NCBI GenBank assembly: GCA_012838235.1
Contig: DUPQ01000032.1
Span: 1-64,000 of the forward strand
DNA: 64,000 bases
Direction of reading: 5' to 3'
Origin: Clostridiaceae bacterium
GTDB taxonomy: Bacteria; Bacillota; Clostridia; DUPQ01
How positions within the stretch are numbered: position 1 is the stretch's first letter; each line of letters opens with the position of its first letter. The position numbers and the translations under genes are program-made. This document shows positions 9,836 to 19,134 of this stretch, piece after piece. A model generated the notes under the pieces. It searched no databases and was not told the DNA's origin. It saw only the letters and a list, made by a program, of their open reading frames with translations.

Positions 9836-12445
9836 TTATTCGAATCTCCATGTACCACTCCCAACCTCCTTTGTTTCTCCGTTCCATTTGATCACTGCAC
9901 GGGTATTGGGCGGAACTGTTACCGTCAGAACGGAGTCTGTATATTCGACAGAAATAAGGCCGGCCTCGCAGATAAACTCCCGTTTCAGCCGGTCCAGACC
10001 AATCACACGGTCCGGGCTGACCTCAAATCTGGCAAAACCCGGCTCAAGCGGTCTGACTCCCGCAAGAACGGAAAAGAAATATTCATCCACAATACCGAAA
10101 GCATAATGGTCAAAGCTGATCTTTTGCGGTGTTCCGTCAGGTGCTACGGCACTCCAGCTTTCCCATATTGTTGTAGCTCCCATGCTGACTTCATAGAGCC
10201 AGCCCGGGCAGTTCGGGTTCATCAGGACCTTCAATGCCAGATCGTGGCGGCCGATGCTGTCCAGTACTTTCAGAATGTAGGGCGTTGCAAGAAAACCGGT
10301 TCCTATACGATAATCGTTTGAATGAATCAATTCAATGAGTTTCCCGGCGTATTCCTTTTCCAGGTCTCCGTCAACCAATTCAAATGCCAGGGCAAGGATG
10401 TATCGTCCCATATAGTCTGCATATTCGTGTTGTAGAGGAAGCACTTCTGCCTCGATTGCTGCTTTCATTTTTCGGGCGATACTTCCGTAATACGCAGCGC
10501 TCTTTTCGTCGCCAAGCTTTTCACAGATTTCTGCCAGCAGGTTTACCGAACGGAATGCGTAAAAAGGAGCGATATACCAGGCCGTTTCCTTACAAGCTTC
10601 AAATCCGGGCTTTTCCTTCCCCGGAACAAGCCATTCTCCGAAATGGAAGCCGGTATTCCAGAGGTACCGATCGTTTTCATCAAGTGAAGCGCCGCCTCTG
10701 CGCATCGCCGCTGTGCGGATTAGCTGATTAGCGTATTTCTTCATAGCGGGCAGACATTTCTTCAGAATCAGGTCATTGCCTGTCAGCCTGTACATACTGT
10801 ACGGAAGTTCTATAATCACATCGCTCCACCCGGCAACCGAAGGCAGTTCTCCTCCTGCTGCGGATTCGCCTTCCGCGGGCAGAATATCCTCCAGCCCCTT
10901 GGCCGGCTTTGACTTATCATACTCGCGGCTAATCTTTCTAAGCATGAAGTCATACATTTTTGTCGAGGGGCAGGTAATCGGTACCGCCCCGCTTTCCTGC
11001 TGATCTGCAAGGAGGCTGGAAAGCCAGCTTTCATAGAAAGGTGTCATTTCTTCGTTCAGCATGCTTGCGGCATTATAGACCAGAACATCACCTGTCCATC
11101 CTGCTTTTTCGCGCTGCGGGCAGTCTGTCGGGATTGACATCATATTGTTTCTCTGGGAATACCGAATGTTTTGATACAGCCGGTTCAGCTTCGGATTGCT
11201 GCAATTGAATCCGCCTTTGTTCTCCTTTTCCGTGGAAAGAAGGACGGCGGTCACATCTTCAGGGCGGATATTTCTTGCGCCTTCGATCATGATGTAGCGA
11301 AAGCCGTGAAAGGTAAAGATTGGTTCATAGAGAGTCTTTTCCCCGCTGCAGATTACGGTTTCGCGCTGGCGGGAAGATAGCGCCGCGAAATAATTGCCAT
11401 CTTTATCCAGAACTTCCGTATGATGGATGCGCACTTCCGTTCCGCGTTCTTCCCGTAGCAAGACTCGGCATCTGCCGGCAATTACCTGACCGAAATCATA
11501 AATAAGTTCGCCCTTTGGGCTTTGAATGACCTTCTTAACTGAGAAGATTTCAACAGCCCTAACCGGATCAAGCGCCTGAGCCCGGAGAATATCGAAGGGA
11601 TAATCACAGAGCACCGGTCTCAAGGGCTCCGAATAAGGCTTTGTCAGATCGATTTTTTCTCCGACGAACAGATCCGAATACAGGATATTTGTCTGGCGAC
11701 ACTCCTCACTGCCGTCGCTGAAAACAGTCTCGCGGGTTCCATCTGCATATTCAAGTTCCAATTGATACAGGATTGCGGGCTTTTCGTGATCGCAGCCGAC
11801 AGGTACGGTCTGGCTGTTGAAGTACCAGCCGTCTCCCACCAGCATCTCCAGCTTGTTTTTTCCCGTATGCAACAGCCCGGACACATCGTATCTTTGGTAA
11901 TACAAAAGCTTGCTGTAAGCGGTGAACTCCGGAGCAAATTCCCTGTCGTCCGCTCTTTCTCCGTTGATTATCAGATGATAAACGCCATAACAGGTGGCAT
12001 ACATGACGGCTGAGCGAAGTTTCCCGCGGATTTCAAAACCTCTCGTAAAAGAGAGCACCGGATTTTCGATACCGTCAGAGAGCATCTGATGCGGATTTCT
12101 CATAAAGGTGGATTCAACCCAGCATGCTTTCCAGTCTGCAAGGTCAAGACCTGTATAAAAACGTCCGGATGCACCGGAGGAATCACCGTCAGCGGTACAC
12201 ACGGTCACAGTATACCGATATTCAGATTTTGAGGGAAGCTTCGGTCCGTCATATGCGACAAAACTCTGCCGCCTGCTCTCCACTGTACCGCTGTCCCACA
12301 TCGTTCCTTTCTCGCCTTCCACAAGGATTCGGTAAGAACGCTGCACAATGTTCTTGTGTTCAGAACTGATGCGCCAGGAAAACTCAATATCCCCGTCAAC
12401 GCAGGGATTTGTTCTATGATTTACGCGTAAATGATACAGTTTCAT
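9836..12445 (-). CDS. alpha-L-rhamnosidase, GH78 family
   Basis: MKLYHLRVNHRTNPCVD... start; 'QNIRYSQRNNMMSIPTDCPQREKAGWTGDVLVYNAASMLNEEMTPFYESWLSSL' is typical of GH78 catalytic domain. Confidence 0.85.
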   Translation of the reverse strand: MKLYHLRVNHRTNPCVDGDIEFSWRISSEHKNIVQRSYRILVEGEKGTMWDSGTVESRRQSFVAYDGPKLPSKSEYRYTVTVCTADGDSSGASGRFYTGLDLADWKACWVESTFMRNPHQMLSDGIENPVLSFTRGFEIRGKLRSAVMYATCYGVYHLIINGERADDREFAPEFTAYSKLLYYQRYDVSGLLHTGKNKLEMLVGDGWYFNSQTVPVGCDHEKPAILYQLELEYADGTRETVFSDGSEECRQTNILYSDLFVGEKIDLTKPYSEPLRPVLCDYPFDILRAQALDPVRAVEIFSVKKVIQSPKGELIYDFGQVIAGRCRVLLREERGTEVRIHHTEVLDKDGNYFAALSSRQRETVICSGEKTLYEPIFTFHGFRYIMIEGARNIRPEDVTAVLLSTEKENKGGFNCSNPKLNRLYQNIRYSQRNNMMSIPTDCPQREKAGWTGDVLVYNAASMLNEEMTPFYESWLSSLLADQQESGAVPITCPSTKMYDFMLRKISREYDKSKPAKGLEDILPAEGESAAGGELPSVAGWSDVIIELPYSMYRLTGNDLILKKCLPAMKKYANQLIRTAAMRRGGASLDENDRYLWNTGFHFGEWLVPGKEKPGFEACKETAWYIAPFYAFRSVNLLAEICEKLGDEKSAAYYGSIARKMKAAIEAEVLPLQHEYADYMGRYILALAFELVDGDLEKEYAGKLIELIHSNDYRIGTGFLATPYILKVLDSIGRHDLALKVLMNPNCPGWLYEVSMGATTIWESWSAVAPDGTPQKISFDHYAFGIVDEYFFSVLAGVRPLEPGFARFEVSPDRVIGLDRLKREFICEAGLISVEYTDSVLTVTVPPNTRAVIKWNGETKEVGSGTWRFE

Positions 12446-13463
12446 GTCTCTGTTCCTTCCAAAATGTAATTGCTCTTTTAATCCATCCTTCGGCTTCTGT
12501 TTTGCCGCCTCTGCCAAAACCATGCCCGCCGTGTTCAGGTTTTTCTATAACACAGGGGACTTCTGCTGTTGTGAGAGCACGAGCAAAAGCTGAGCTGAGT
12601 TCACAATCCACCGTCTCGTCATCTCTCGCGTGAACAATAAAACACGGCGGATAGTCGCAGTCAATATTCTGATCAACGTTATAAGGTCCACAATAAGATT
12701 CATCGACTCCAGATCCGAGAAGACCTTTAAGCATAAGCTTGCGATACGGTTCCGGCAACTGTTCCAAGGCTTTCCAAACATTAAGCAGGGGATAAGCAAG
12801 GAGCACTGCTTCTGGCGCAGGAAGGTTGAATTTCCGATATCCCAGTTCCTTAATGCCCCCGCAGGCAGCAAGATGTCCCCCCGCGGAAAAGCCCCCGACT
12901 GCGTAATGCTTCATGCTAACATCAAGATTCTGTTCATTGCTGAAAAGGAAACGAATCGCGGCTGCCAGATCCTCCATCGGCTTTGGGAAAAGCGGTGCCA
13001 AAGCCCCGACCCGATATGTCAGACAAAGGCAGTCTATTCCTAGCGCTGCAGCTTCTGCCGCTGCGGGAAATGCCTCGGGCAGATTGCAAACTGCACCGTA
13101 AGCGCCACCCGAGGCGAGTATCAGCGTTCTTCGTACGCAGTCTTTTTCGTAGTTGCATGCGGTTTCTGCCGGAAAATGGACCAGTTTAACATTCGCTTTT
13201 CCGGGGCACGCAGCAGTCTCATCAGACCTGTATACATCATATAAAACCCTTCCTCTTGCAGCATTACGGCACAGTGTGTTCAGACCGAAAACCATATCGT
13301 CCGCATTCCACGCCGGATCTGCAGCCTGAATATCTTTCAGGGTTCTGCTTTCGTCAGAGAATCTGCCGGCTCCCCTTTCTGAAAGGTCATAGATCAACTG
13401 GCTGAACAGATTGTCCTGCAGTATGCTGCGGATTTCTTTTATTGTTGTTTCCGGTGTAATCAT
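12414..13463 (-). CDS. alpha/beta hydrolase (esterase, BD-FAE/DLH-like)
   Basis: 'YAVGGFSAGGHLA' GxSxG nucleophile elbow, 'CFIVHARDDETVD', 'EHGGHGFG' catalytic His region. Confidence 0.8.
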   Translation of the reverse strand: MITPETTIKEIRSILQDNLFSQLIYDLSERGAGRFSDESRTLKDIQAADPAWNADDMVFGLNTLCRNAARGRVLYDVYRSDETAACPGKANVKLVHFPAETACNYEKDCVRRTLILASGGAYGAVCNLPEAFPAAAEAAALGIDCLCLTYRVGALAPLFPKPMEDLAAAIRFLFSNEQNLDVSMKHYAVGGFSAGGHLAACGGIKELGYRKFNLPAPEAVLLAYPLLNVWKALEQLPEPYRKLMLKGLLGSGVDESYCGPYNVDQNIDCDYPPCFIVHARDDETVDCELSSAFARALTTAEVPCVIEKPEHGGHGFGRGGKTEAEGWIKRAITFWKEQRHETVSFTRKS

Positions 13464-13468
13464 AGTTC

Positions 13469-14662
13469 TCAGTCCCCTTCAAAAACCAGTTCTTCGATTC
13501 TCTTGCTGATATAGGACCCTGACCCTTCCAAATCGGCGCGGTTCGTCATAAATACAACGCCCAGCCTGTCAATAGGGCTGATGAAGAAGTGCGTGCCAAA
13601 AGCCCCGCTCCAGCCGTAGGTTCCGGCTGTCGCAGGACTGCCGCCCTTTTCAGGATCCTGACGAATCTTCATTCCCAGTCCCCATACAAAGCCGGGTTCG
13701 GGCTCAAGATGGACGAGAGGCGCTTCACTTCGCATCATTCGAACCGTTTCCGGCTGCAGAATCCGTCTGCCTTTATAGGAACCTTCACAGAGCAGCATCT
13801 GTGCAAAATGGCTATAATCATCAAGAGTGGAATACATTCCGCCACAGCCATGTTCAAAAGAGATGGCCTTCTGGTGCATGGCTCCTGCCACATCATTCTT
13901 TGTTCCGGTGACATCTTTCAGGCTGCCCGCATGCCTTTTATATACCTTGACAAGCCTTTTCTGTCTCTCTTCTGATAGGAAAAAGCCTGTATCAAACATT
14001 TCGAGAGGATCGCAGATTTCTGTGCGAACAAAACCTTCAAGCCGTGTGCCACTCACACATTCAATGAGATATCCAAGCACATCAAAACCGGCGAGAGGTG
14101 AATAACCCGTTCCGGTTCCCGGATCAAAATCCAGGGGTTGAGCAGCAAAATACGAAACTTCTTCCCTGAGCGATCCGAACTGCGGAAGACCTTTCAGAAG
14201 GCTCAGCAGACTGACCGTTCCCTGCTGCATTCCCGAGGAATGGCTTAAGAGATCGCGGACTGTGATGTCGCGGGAGGCAGGTTTTGTTTTCACTTTACTG
14301 ATATTGAAAAACGGAAGAAGCAGAGGTATTCTTTTAAGTAAGTCCGGTCCGTTGGCATATTTCGGATCATGATTCACCTGCATATCCGCGAATTCCGTCA
14401 GATAATGCGAAACAGGATCATCTATGTCGATAAGTCCCCTCTCTGCACAGATCATCACTGCGGCAGCTACGATCGGCTTTGTCATCGACATGAGTCTGAA
14501 AATACTGTCATATTCCACGGATCTCGTTGCTTCAATATCGCTTAATCCCCATTTTCCGCGGAAAATCGTTTCAGCTTCTGAAAACACATGCAACGCTCCA
14601 CCGGCTAGTTCATGTGAATCAATATAGCCTTGCATCACCTGATTGATTGTTTCAGTCTTCAT
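13469..14662 (-). CDS. serine hydrolase, class C beta-lactamase-like family
   Basis: 'FRLMSMTKPIVAAAVM' SxxK motif, 'RDLLSHSSGM', C-terminal 'GTYGWSGAFGTHFFISP'; start at MKTETINQ. Confidence 0.85.
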   Translation of the reverse strand: MKTETINQVMQGYIDSHELAGGALHVFSEAETIFRGKWGLSDIEATRSVEYDSIFRLMSMTKPIVAAAVMICAERGLIDIDDPVSHYLTEFADMQVNHDPKYANGPDLLKRIPLLLPFFNISKVKTKPASRDITVRDLLSHSSGMQQGTVSLLSLLKGLPQFGSLREEVSYFAAQPLDFDPGTGTGYSPLAGFDVLGYLIECVSGTRLEGFVRTEICDPLEMFDTGFFLSEERQKRLVKVYKRHAGSLKDVTGTKNDVAGAMHQKAISFEHGCGGMYSTLDDYSHFAQMLLCEGSYKGRRILQPETVRMMRSEAPLVHLEPEPGFVWGLGMKIRQDPEKGGSPATAGTYGWSGAFGTHFFISPIDRLGVVFMTNRADLEGSGSYISKRIEELVFEGD

Positions 14663-16238
14663 TGTTATGCCTTTCGTCCCGGTAAGGACTCTGGCTGCTT
14701 TCCTCCAGCGTCTCCCCATTCTTTCTGTCCACTCTGACTTTTCGTATCTCTTCCGGAGCCTTTCCCTCTTCTACCCACTTCATCAGAGCAAGCATGCCAT
14801 CTTTTTCGGTAATTCCGGGTCCGTTGCCGAAGCAATTACCATGGTTGTCACCGGGGGTTATGTATAGTCTCATAAAGCGGTCCAACGCACTCTGCGAACC
14901 AAAATGCGTGAGAAGCTTCCCGTAATAGTCCAGCGTCCCTGCCACCGGTATCAGCGGGTCGTCCATACCGTGGTCGATTATGAGTTTGCCGCCGGCATTC
15001 ACAAATGCATCGATTGCAGGATTATCACCAAGGTTATCCGAAAACTTTCTGACGCCTTCTTCAAAAAGCTCGGTGAATTCCCTAATCTTCATGCCATCAA
15101 ACTTCTGACCCGGTGTTTCCGTGATCCATCTGGCGCAGATTGGAGCGAGAAAAAAAGGCTTTACGTGCCGCGACCATGGCATCGGATAATAATAGGTGCC
15201 GATAGGAATCACACACTGCCAATTCTTCACGCCGGGTGCAAAACCGTACCAAAGGAAACTGCCGTCAGCCTTTCTCGGGCCACGGCAAAGTTCCGTCATG
15301 AATCTTGCATCGGCTTCTGTAATGGAATCGCTACCAATATTTTTCCCCACACAGGAATAAAAATCAAATTCAGGGATCTTTTCCAAGTGATAATACTTGT
15401 CCGCACCGCCGTTTGCTTCATGAACGGCGTCAATGAAAAACTGATTCTTTTTAGCTGAAAATGTGATTCCATACTCGTTCATGAGTGTCTGAGCCCAAAA
15501 ACCGGAGACCATCAACTTCTGCCAGTTGATTGCGGGGCAGGATGCCCAGATGCCGTTATAGTCTTTCGGATAATTCTGGACTTCCATGAGCGATTGTCTT
15601 CCGCCTCCGGAACCGCCGTTCATATAGGACCATCTGACAGGGCGGTCATGGAGAAGCTCTGCTATAGCTTTTCCGAAAACAGTCATATTATGAGTGCTCC
15701 GAAGTCTCCAGTTTTCGTACAACTCACGGTTGAGCGTTCCGGTTTTCGGGTCGATGGTGTAATCGTGGAGCCCGCCGTCATTGTTTCCCGCGAACATCGT
15801 CGCTGCAGTAAAACCGTTCATGACGGCAAAGGGGACCGTCAAACCACGCTGGGCGTTATCCGGCTTTGTCAGATAACTTCGTCCTCCGATTCCGGTCCCT
15901 CCTCCGGCGGTTCCCGCAAAACGATCGTTCCAGGCTGCAGGCGACCAAACAATGAGCGTCTCAGTATGGTTACCGGTCAGATGCTCCAGTTCCACTTCAT
16001 AATATGCGGGTAGGCCTTCAATCTTTTTTCCGCCGCCGAACATACGCTGAATCAGAGAAACCTTTGGATGATACTCCCCGCTCCCGTTAAAACTGACACA
16101 TATATTTCTGAACACCTCACCGGGAAACAGCCGTGCAAGGCCGGCTTCGACATACTGACCCGTTGCCCTCCGTTCGATTCCCTGCGTCGGAGAGACAGAA
16201 GTCATATCAAAGAATCTGACGTTGTCTCTTTCAAGCAT
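14652..16238 (-). CDS. tannase/feruloyl esterase family alpha/beta hydrolase
   Basis: 'SYMNGGSGGGRQSLMEVQNYPKDYNGIWASCPAINW' nucleophile region; 'DHGMDDPLIPVAGTLDYYGKL' and 'YITPGDNHG' typical of the tannase family. Confidence 0.8.
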   Translation of the reverse strand: MLERDNVRFFDMTSVSPTQGIERRATGQYVEAGLARLFPGEVFRNICVSFNGSGEYHPKVSLIQRMFGGGKKIEGLPAYYEVELEHLTGNHTETLIVWSPAAWNDRFAGTAGGGTGIGGRSYLTKPDNAQRGLTVPFAVMNGFTAATMFAGNNDGGLHDYTIDPKTGTLNRELYENWRLRSTHNMTVFGKAIAELLHDRPVRWSYMNGGSGGGRQSLMEVQNYPKDYNGIWASCPAINWQKLMVSGFWAQTLMNEYGITFSAKKNQFFIDAVHEANGGADKYYHLEKIPEFDFYSCVGKNIGSDSITEADARFMTELCRGPRKADGSFLWYGFAPGVKNWQCVIPIGTYYYPMPWSRHVKPFFLAPICARWITETPGQKFDGMKIREFTELFEEGVRKFSDNLGDNPAIDAFVNAGGKLIIDHGMDDPLIPVAGTLDYYGKLLTHFGSQSALDRFMRLYITPGDNHGNCFGNGPGITEKDGMLALMKWVEEGKAPEEIRKVRVDRKNGETLEESSQSPYRDERHNNED

Positions 16239-16256
16239 GATACAGTCTCCTGTTTT

Positions 16257-17738
16257 TCAGTATTTCCGCGACAATCTGGTCTCGCATTCCTCGCGGCTAA
16301 TCTCACCGGCATTACATTGAGCCATAAGTTTTGCGTCGTCATCCTTCAGCTTATAGAATGCCATAACCACAACGCTCAGCAGTGTGCCAAGTGCGGGAAT
16401 CAGCATAAAGACAATCCAAAGAGTGTCCAGTGCACTCTGGGTCTGCACTACATTGAGCTCGGCAAGCTCCTCAAAACTGTCTGCCTCAACAGTAATCCAT
16501 TCGGAAAGCCCCAGGATGAACACGCCCAAAGAAGAAGCGATGCTTGTCGTTAACTTGTTAACGAACGCATTGAGGGAGAAGAAAATCCCCGAGCAGTCTT
16601 TTCCGGTCTTATAGCGCGTATACTCAATCGTATCCGGAGTGAAAAAAGTCTTTGCGATATTGGCAACATTGCCCGGCGCAGCCTGCAGCACCAGCAGGAT
16701 TGTAATAACGACAAAATTGTTGTAACCGGCAAAGAAAATAGAACCGTAGATTAGAGCTGCGGTCAACCCGCAGACCATATAAACCTTTTTCTTTCCGAAT
16801 TTGCGGCATAACTTATCGGTATTGAGCTGGGCAATCAGCTGAGGGATAAAGGCGATCGCGATTGGAATGATAAGAATCATCGAGTCACCGTACAGATAGT
16901 ATGACGCATAGGTTCCGAGAGAACTGCCCGTCGCCAGAGCCCCCATAATAAGCGTGCTGAGAAGGATGACAGCCATGTATTTGTTTGTCTTTACGCATTT
17001 AATCATATCACGGAAATTGTAACGCTCCGTGCTCTTTTCGTCCTCGGTGTTTTTCAGTTCGGTATTGTGTTCCTTCACTTTTGTCGCCAGCGGGAGCATC
17101 ATGAAGAAGAAAATGACAGACGAAACAATCGCAACCATTCTTATGGAGATTCCTACATGTTCGCTAATAAGGAATGTCCAGATGATGCCGGCTAAAACCG
17201 TCGCAATGCCGCCGATGATGCCTTTCGTCTGAAGGATTGAGTTACGCTCCTCGGTGTTGTCCGTCAGCGACACAATCATTGAGTTCATGGGGACCTCAAC
17301 AAGCGTATAGCTGATATCATACAGAAGATAGGTCACCATAAACCAACCGATCTTCACGGCGTTTGGCACGCCCTGCGGCATAAGAAAGAAAAGGACCGTA
17401 AAAATCGGGAACAGGAAGAAGGTCGCGCGGTACCAAGGTAGGTATTTGCCTTCACCGGCTATTTTTCCAAAAAGTCGGCTCTTTTTGATATTGAGTTTGT
17501 CGATCAAGAAACCGAAAATTACATCGTCGAGCGCATCGATGACCTTGACAACCAGGATTGCCGCGGAAATCGAAATCAGGTTGATTCCCTGAAACAACAG
17601 AAAGAGCGTCATAAACGCCGTGACGATATAGCCCTCCAATGTGCGCCCCAAATCGCCAACATAGTAGTTGATTCTTTCGCTTTTTGTTGTAAGCCATAAA
17701 GACTTATCGATCTTTGGTTTGCTTTCCTTGCTTTTCAT
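16257..17738 (-). CDS. MFS transporter, glycoside-pentoside-hexuronide (GPH):cation symporter-like
   Basis: 12-TM profile, 'YYVGDLGRTLEGYIVTAFMTLFLLF', 'DALDDVIFGFLIDK', 'YTLVEVPMNSMIVSLTDNTEERNSIL'. Confidence 0.8.
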   Translation of the reverse strand: MKSKESKPKIDKSLWLTTKSERINYYVGDLGRTLEGYIVTAFMTLFLLFQGINLISISAAILVVKVIDALDDVIFGFLIDKLNIKKSRLFGKIAGEGKYLPWYRATFFLFPIFTVLFFLMPQGVPNAVKIGWFMVTYLLYDISYTLVEVPMNSMIVSLTDNTEERNSILQTKGIIGGIATVLAGIIWTFLISEHVGISIRMVAIVSSVIFFFMMLPLATKVKEHNTELKNTEDEKSTERYNFRDMIKCVKTNKYMAVILLSTLIMGALATGSSLGTYASYYLYGDSMILIIPIAIAFIPQLIAQLNTDKLCRKFGKKKVYMVCGLTAALIYGSIFFAGYNNFVVITILLVLQAAPGNVANIAKTFFTPDTIEYTRYKTGKDCSGIFFSLNAFVNKLTTSIASSLGVFILGLSEWITVEADSFEELAELNVVQTQSALDTLWIVFMLIPALGTLLSVVVMAFYKLKDDDAKLMAQCNAGEISREECETRLSRKY

Positions 17739-17764
17739 AGAAACCTCCCGATATTATATTATGC

Positions 17765-17816
17765 TTGACAAGCTCCCAGCCAACTGATACATTTGTTTCA
17801 TGGTGCAAGTGTATCA
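17765..17816 (+). promoter_or_regulatory. divergent promoter region with TetR-type inverted-repeat operator
   Basis: TTGACA (17765-17770), 17 nt, TACATT; inverted repeat TGATACATTTG (17785-17795)-N10-CAAGTGTATCA (17806-17816), one mismatch between arms. Confidence 0.55.
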
Positions 17817-17889
17817 ATCCTTTTTCCTGAAATCAAGAGAAAGGATTGCTTCGTCAAAAAAAGAAACAAAACGGGGAATTTGTATCACT

Positions 17890-18411
17890 ATGAAAGCAGT
17901 AACATCACACGAATTTGTACTTGAAAGCCTTACCAGTGCCTTGATTGGCCTCATGAAAACTAAGTCATTTGACAAAATCACCGTTACGGAGCTTTGTGAA
18001 AAAGCCTGTGTCGGCAGAGTTTCTTTTTATAGAAACTACAACTCCAAACAGGATATTCTTGTTAAGTATCTCGCCGCCTGTACCAATGAATGGTGGCAGG
18101 AGTTTTCCCAAAAGCCGGAAAAGGAATTCTATGAAAACTTCTGGCCGTCACTGTTGGATGAATTTAAAAAACAGAAGGAACTGCTGCTCCTTCTTAATCA
18201 GAATAACTTGAATTATTTATTACGTGATCACATATTCTATTGCTGTGGCCCCTCACCAGATGAAGATGACAATGTGGCCTATATACGGGCTCTTCTCGCA
18301 GGTATGATCTCCGGACTTATAGAAGAATGGGTGCATCGCGGCATGAATGATCTGCCGGAATCATTAAACATCCATTCAATGCTGAAGGAAGCGTTGAGAT
18401 CACATGAATGA
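17890..18411 (+). CDS. TetR/AcrR family transcriptional regulator
   Basis: 'LTSALIGLMKTKSFDKITVTELCEKACVGRVSFYRNYNSKQDILVKYL' TetR HTH; MKAVTSHEF start is downstream of the promoter/operator region, unlike the longest-ORF start. Confidence 0.85.
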   Translation: MKAVTSHEFVLESLTSALIGLMKTKSFDKITVTELCEKACVGRVSFYRNYNSKQDILVKYLAACTNEWWQEFSQKPEKEFYENFWPSLLDEFKKQKELLLLLNQNNLNYLLRDHIFYCCGPSPDEDDNVAYIRALLAGMISGLIEEWVHRGMNDLPESLNIHSMLKEALRSHE

Positions 18412-18503
18412 AACCATTGGAGTCAGATTGAACCGAAATACTCAACTGCATACTTCTTGCGTTTTAATGTAAGGGGTAAAAAATCCCCTTGACAAACCGT
18501 ATC

Positions 18504-18535
18504 TCAAGAAGTGTAAATAGTTATTTAATCGTTTT
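18504..18535 (+). repeat. right copy of 32-bp direct repeat bracketing the catabolic island
   Basis: Identical to 7544-7575. Confidence 0.9.
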
Positions 18536-18662
18536 TCTCATCATTCCACTGCTCATCATCTACATCATTAAACCAGAAATCCATACTGCTTTCACTTGCT
18601 GATAATAAGTCTTCAAATACTTTGCTCTCATCCTTTTGATTCTGCGGTCTTTGTTTACACAT
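18525..18662 (-). CDS. small acidic protein (45 aa), unknown function
   Basis: MCKQRPQNQKDESKVFEDLLSASESSMDFWFNDVDDEQWNDEKND*, 13 nt downstream of rlmH; C-terminal end echoed at 7566-7610. Confidence 0.5.
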   Translation of the reverse strand: MCKQRPQNQKDESKVFEDLLSASESSMDFWFNDVDDEQWNDEKND

Positions 18663-18675
18663 TTTTTAAATCCTT

Positions 18676-19134
18676 CTACTTATGATAACTCTCATTGTTT
18701 GCTATCTTGAATGCTCTGAATAGCTGTTCTAACAATATTACTCTCATCAACCGGTGAGGAAAAGTCATGTCGGAAAAGGACAGAAGCATATCCGCTCTTT
18801 TCTTTACACTGTCCGAAAGACCGAGACTTCCTCCTATCACGAAATCAATAACGGGGTTTGATAAATCGAATACAGATATGACTTTCTCGGAAAAAGCTTC
18901 ACTGTCAAATTTCATGCCTTCTATCGCAAGACATATCACATAGTCTTTGGGTTGGATTTTTGACAGTATTCTTGCTCCTTCTTTTTCCATGGCATCGGGA
19001 ATATCGTCTTTTTCATCACTTACTTCCGTTATCTTCACATCACAAAACCTTGACAGTCTTTTAACATACTCGTCTTGTGCTTCAATTAGATATTTTTCTT
19101 TTAATTTTCCCACACAGATTATGTTTATCTTCAT
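18676..19134 (-). CDS. rlmH: 23S rRNA (pseudouridine1915-N3)-methyltransferase RlmH
   Basis: 'MKINIICVGKLKEKYLIEAQDEYVKRLSRFCDVKITEV...FVIGGSLGLSDSVKKRADMLLSFSDMTFPHRLMRVILLEQLFRAFKIANNESYHK'. Confidence 0.97.
   Translation of the reverse strand: MKINIICVGKLKEKYLIEAQDEYVKRLSRFCDVKITEVSDEKDDIPDAMEKEGARILSKIQPKDYVICLAIEGMKFDSEAFSEKVISVFDLSNPVIDFVIGGSLGLSDSVKKRADMLLSFSDMTFPHRLMRVILLEQLFRAFKIANNESYHK

Noticed and set aside
8896-16013. Numerous plus-strand ORFs (e.g. 9582-10106, 13589-13975, 14904-15458, 15594-16013) opposite the island genes
   Set aside because: They are antisense to well-supported minus-strand enzymes, have low-complexity or atypical composition, and show no domain motifs; they are explained by the higher GC content and fewer stops of this region.
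18471-18490. Hairpin AAGGGG-TAAAAAAT-CCCCTT after tetR
   Set aside because: Short stem without a clear U-tract; plausible terminator but not strong enough to list.
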